Assembly (NCBI RefSeq): GCF_003182095.1
Contig: NZ_QGTJ01000011.1
Span: forward strand, 1-64,000
Length of the DNA: 64,000 nt
Source of the DNA: Plasticicumulans acidivorans
GTDB taxonomy: Bacteria; Pseudomonadota; Gammaproteobacteria; Competibacterales; Competibacteraceae
Direction of reading: 5' to 3'
Shown: piece by piece, positions 63,403 to 64,000 of the stretch
Layout: each line of letters begins with the position of its first letter
Position numbering within the stretch: position 1 is the first letter of the stretch
The notes under the pieces: generated by a model
What the model was told of the DNA's origin: nothing
The model's input: only the letters and a program-made list of their open reading frames with translations
The model's database searches: none
Program-made: the position numbers and the translations under genes

Positions 63403-64000
63403 ATGCTCAAACCTTTGCTCGCCGGCCTGGCCTTGGCCCTGGCTACTCCGCTGTACGCCGCTGATCAGCCGGCCCAGCCCGACATGGCTCGTCTCAATGC
63501 GCTGCTGCAGGGGAACAAGCCCGACAGCGTGCAGCCGAGTTCGATTCCCGGCCTCTACGAAGTCGTCATCGGCAGCCAGCTGTTTTATCTGAGCGCTGAC
63601 GGTCGCTTCGCGATGCGTGGCGACATCATCGATCTGGACACGCAGCAGAACCTTACCGAGGCGCGCAGCAACGGTCTGCGGGCCAAGGTGGTCAATGCCG
63701 TGCCGGAAAGCGACATGATCGTCTATACGCCCGAGGGCAAGACGCGGCACACCATCACCGTGTTCACTGACATCGACTGCCCGTACTGCAGCAAGCTGCA
63801 CTCCGAGATGGACCGTTACCTGCGCGCCGGCATCAAGGTGCGCTACCTGGCCTATCCGCGCAGCGGCCTGGCGGGGGAGTCCTACCGCAAGGCGGTCAAT
63901 GTCTGGTGCGCTGCGGATCGCAAGACGGCGATGACGCAGGCCAAAGCCGGGCAGAAGCTGCCGGCGGCGAACTGCGATAACCCGGTCGCGCGCGAGTTCA
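63403..64000 (+). CDS. dsbC: Thiol:disulfide interchange protein DsbC, 5' part
   Basis: The first 199 codons of a gene that runs off the window. A signal peptide (about 1-20, YAA) precedes the dimerisation domain (about 25-85; SIPGLYEVVIGSQLFYLSADGRF) and a thioredoxin-like domain. The active site CPYC is at 126-129 in FTDIDCPYCSKLH, where E. coli DsbC has CGYC. This fits a periplasmic disulfide isomerase. The cis-proline loop lies beyond the end. The 287-bp gap upstream holds no gene; a 7-bp hairpin ACCCGCA/TGCGGGT at 63230-63254 is its only visible structure. Confidence 0.92.
   Translation, partial: MLKPLLAGLALALATPLYAADQPAQPDMARLNALLQGNKPDSVQPSSIPGLYEVVIGSQLFYLSADGRFAMRGDIIDLDTQQNLTEARSNGLRAKVVNAVPESDMIVYTPEGKTRHTITVFTDIDCPYCSKLHSEMDRYLRAGIKVRYLAYPRSGLAGESYRKAVNVWCAADRKTAMTQAKAGQKLPAANCDNPVAREF

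Noticed and set aside
1..64000. CRISPR arrays, insertion sequences, prophage or integrase genes
   Set aside because: No regularly spaced repeats, transposase, integrase or att-like tRNA duplications were seen next to either tRNA.

Overview
The window is a contiguous stretch of a gammaproteobacterial chromosome, outside the Enterobacterales. Unsplit nuoC and nuoD, the order tpiA-secG-tRNA-Leu-nuoA-N followed by rimP-nusA-infB-rbfA-truB-rpsO-pnp, and a DUF2818 gene behind nuoN fit the ancestral gamma/beta arrangement seen around Xanthomonadales, Nevskiales and Chromatiales relatives. I cannot name the genus. No IS element, prophage, CRISPR array or recognisable defence island was seen; nearly every gene is core or common accessory.

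Layout. 1-0.1 kb: 3' end of a 5S rRNA and the rrn terminator. 0.2-6.8 kb: yhbY (minus), then a small membrane protein, rlmE, ftsH, folP, glmM, tpiA, secG and tRNA-Leu(GAG). 7.0-22.2 kb: a complete 14-gene NADH dehydrogenase (complex I) operon plus DUF2818. 22.2-31.2 kb: translation/RNA operon rimP-nusA-infB-rbfA-truB-rpsO-pnp, preceded by a leader with two tandem terminator-like hairpins. 31.3-35.2 kb: tRNA-Ser(GGA), 4.5S SRP RNA, dnaX, ybaB, recR and alkB. 35.2-44.6 kb: an HdeA-like/peptidoglycan-binding exported protein, rsgA, an M48 protease, orn, a sulfurtransferase, an HDOD protein, thiL, pgpA, an O-acetylhomoserine sulfhydrylase with a structured leader, and a membrane-anchored thermonuclease. 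44.6-48.1 kb: a four-gene MCE (Mla-type) lipid transport operon. 48.1-51.1 kb (minus): MoxR ATPase, VWA protein, CHAD protein. 51.3-56.1 kb: CbiZ (plus), then recQ, an unrecognised gene and an ammonium transporter (minus). 56.3-64 kb: Nudix hydrolase, small exported protein, a tripartite RND efflux operon, and the 5' part of dsbC running off the end.

The most striking large-scale feature is composition. Rows sampled by hand up to about 24 kb are 35-52% G+C; infB onward climbs to about 60%, and from about 33 kb the DNA is about 70% or more. The change falls inside infB, in the middle of a conserved housekeeping operon. This suggests either replacement of a large housekeeping segment (with the rRNA operon) by homologous recombination, strong regional composition bias, or a chimeric assembly. 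Other points worth a look are the rimP leader attenuators, the metY leader whose hairpin can cover the Shine-Dalgarno, the palindrome before ftsH, the unrecognised gene coupled to amt, and the HdeA-like/PG-binding fusion.
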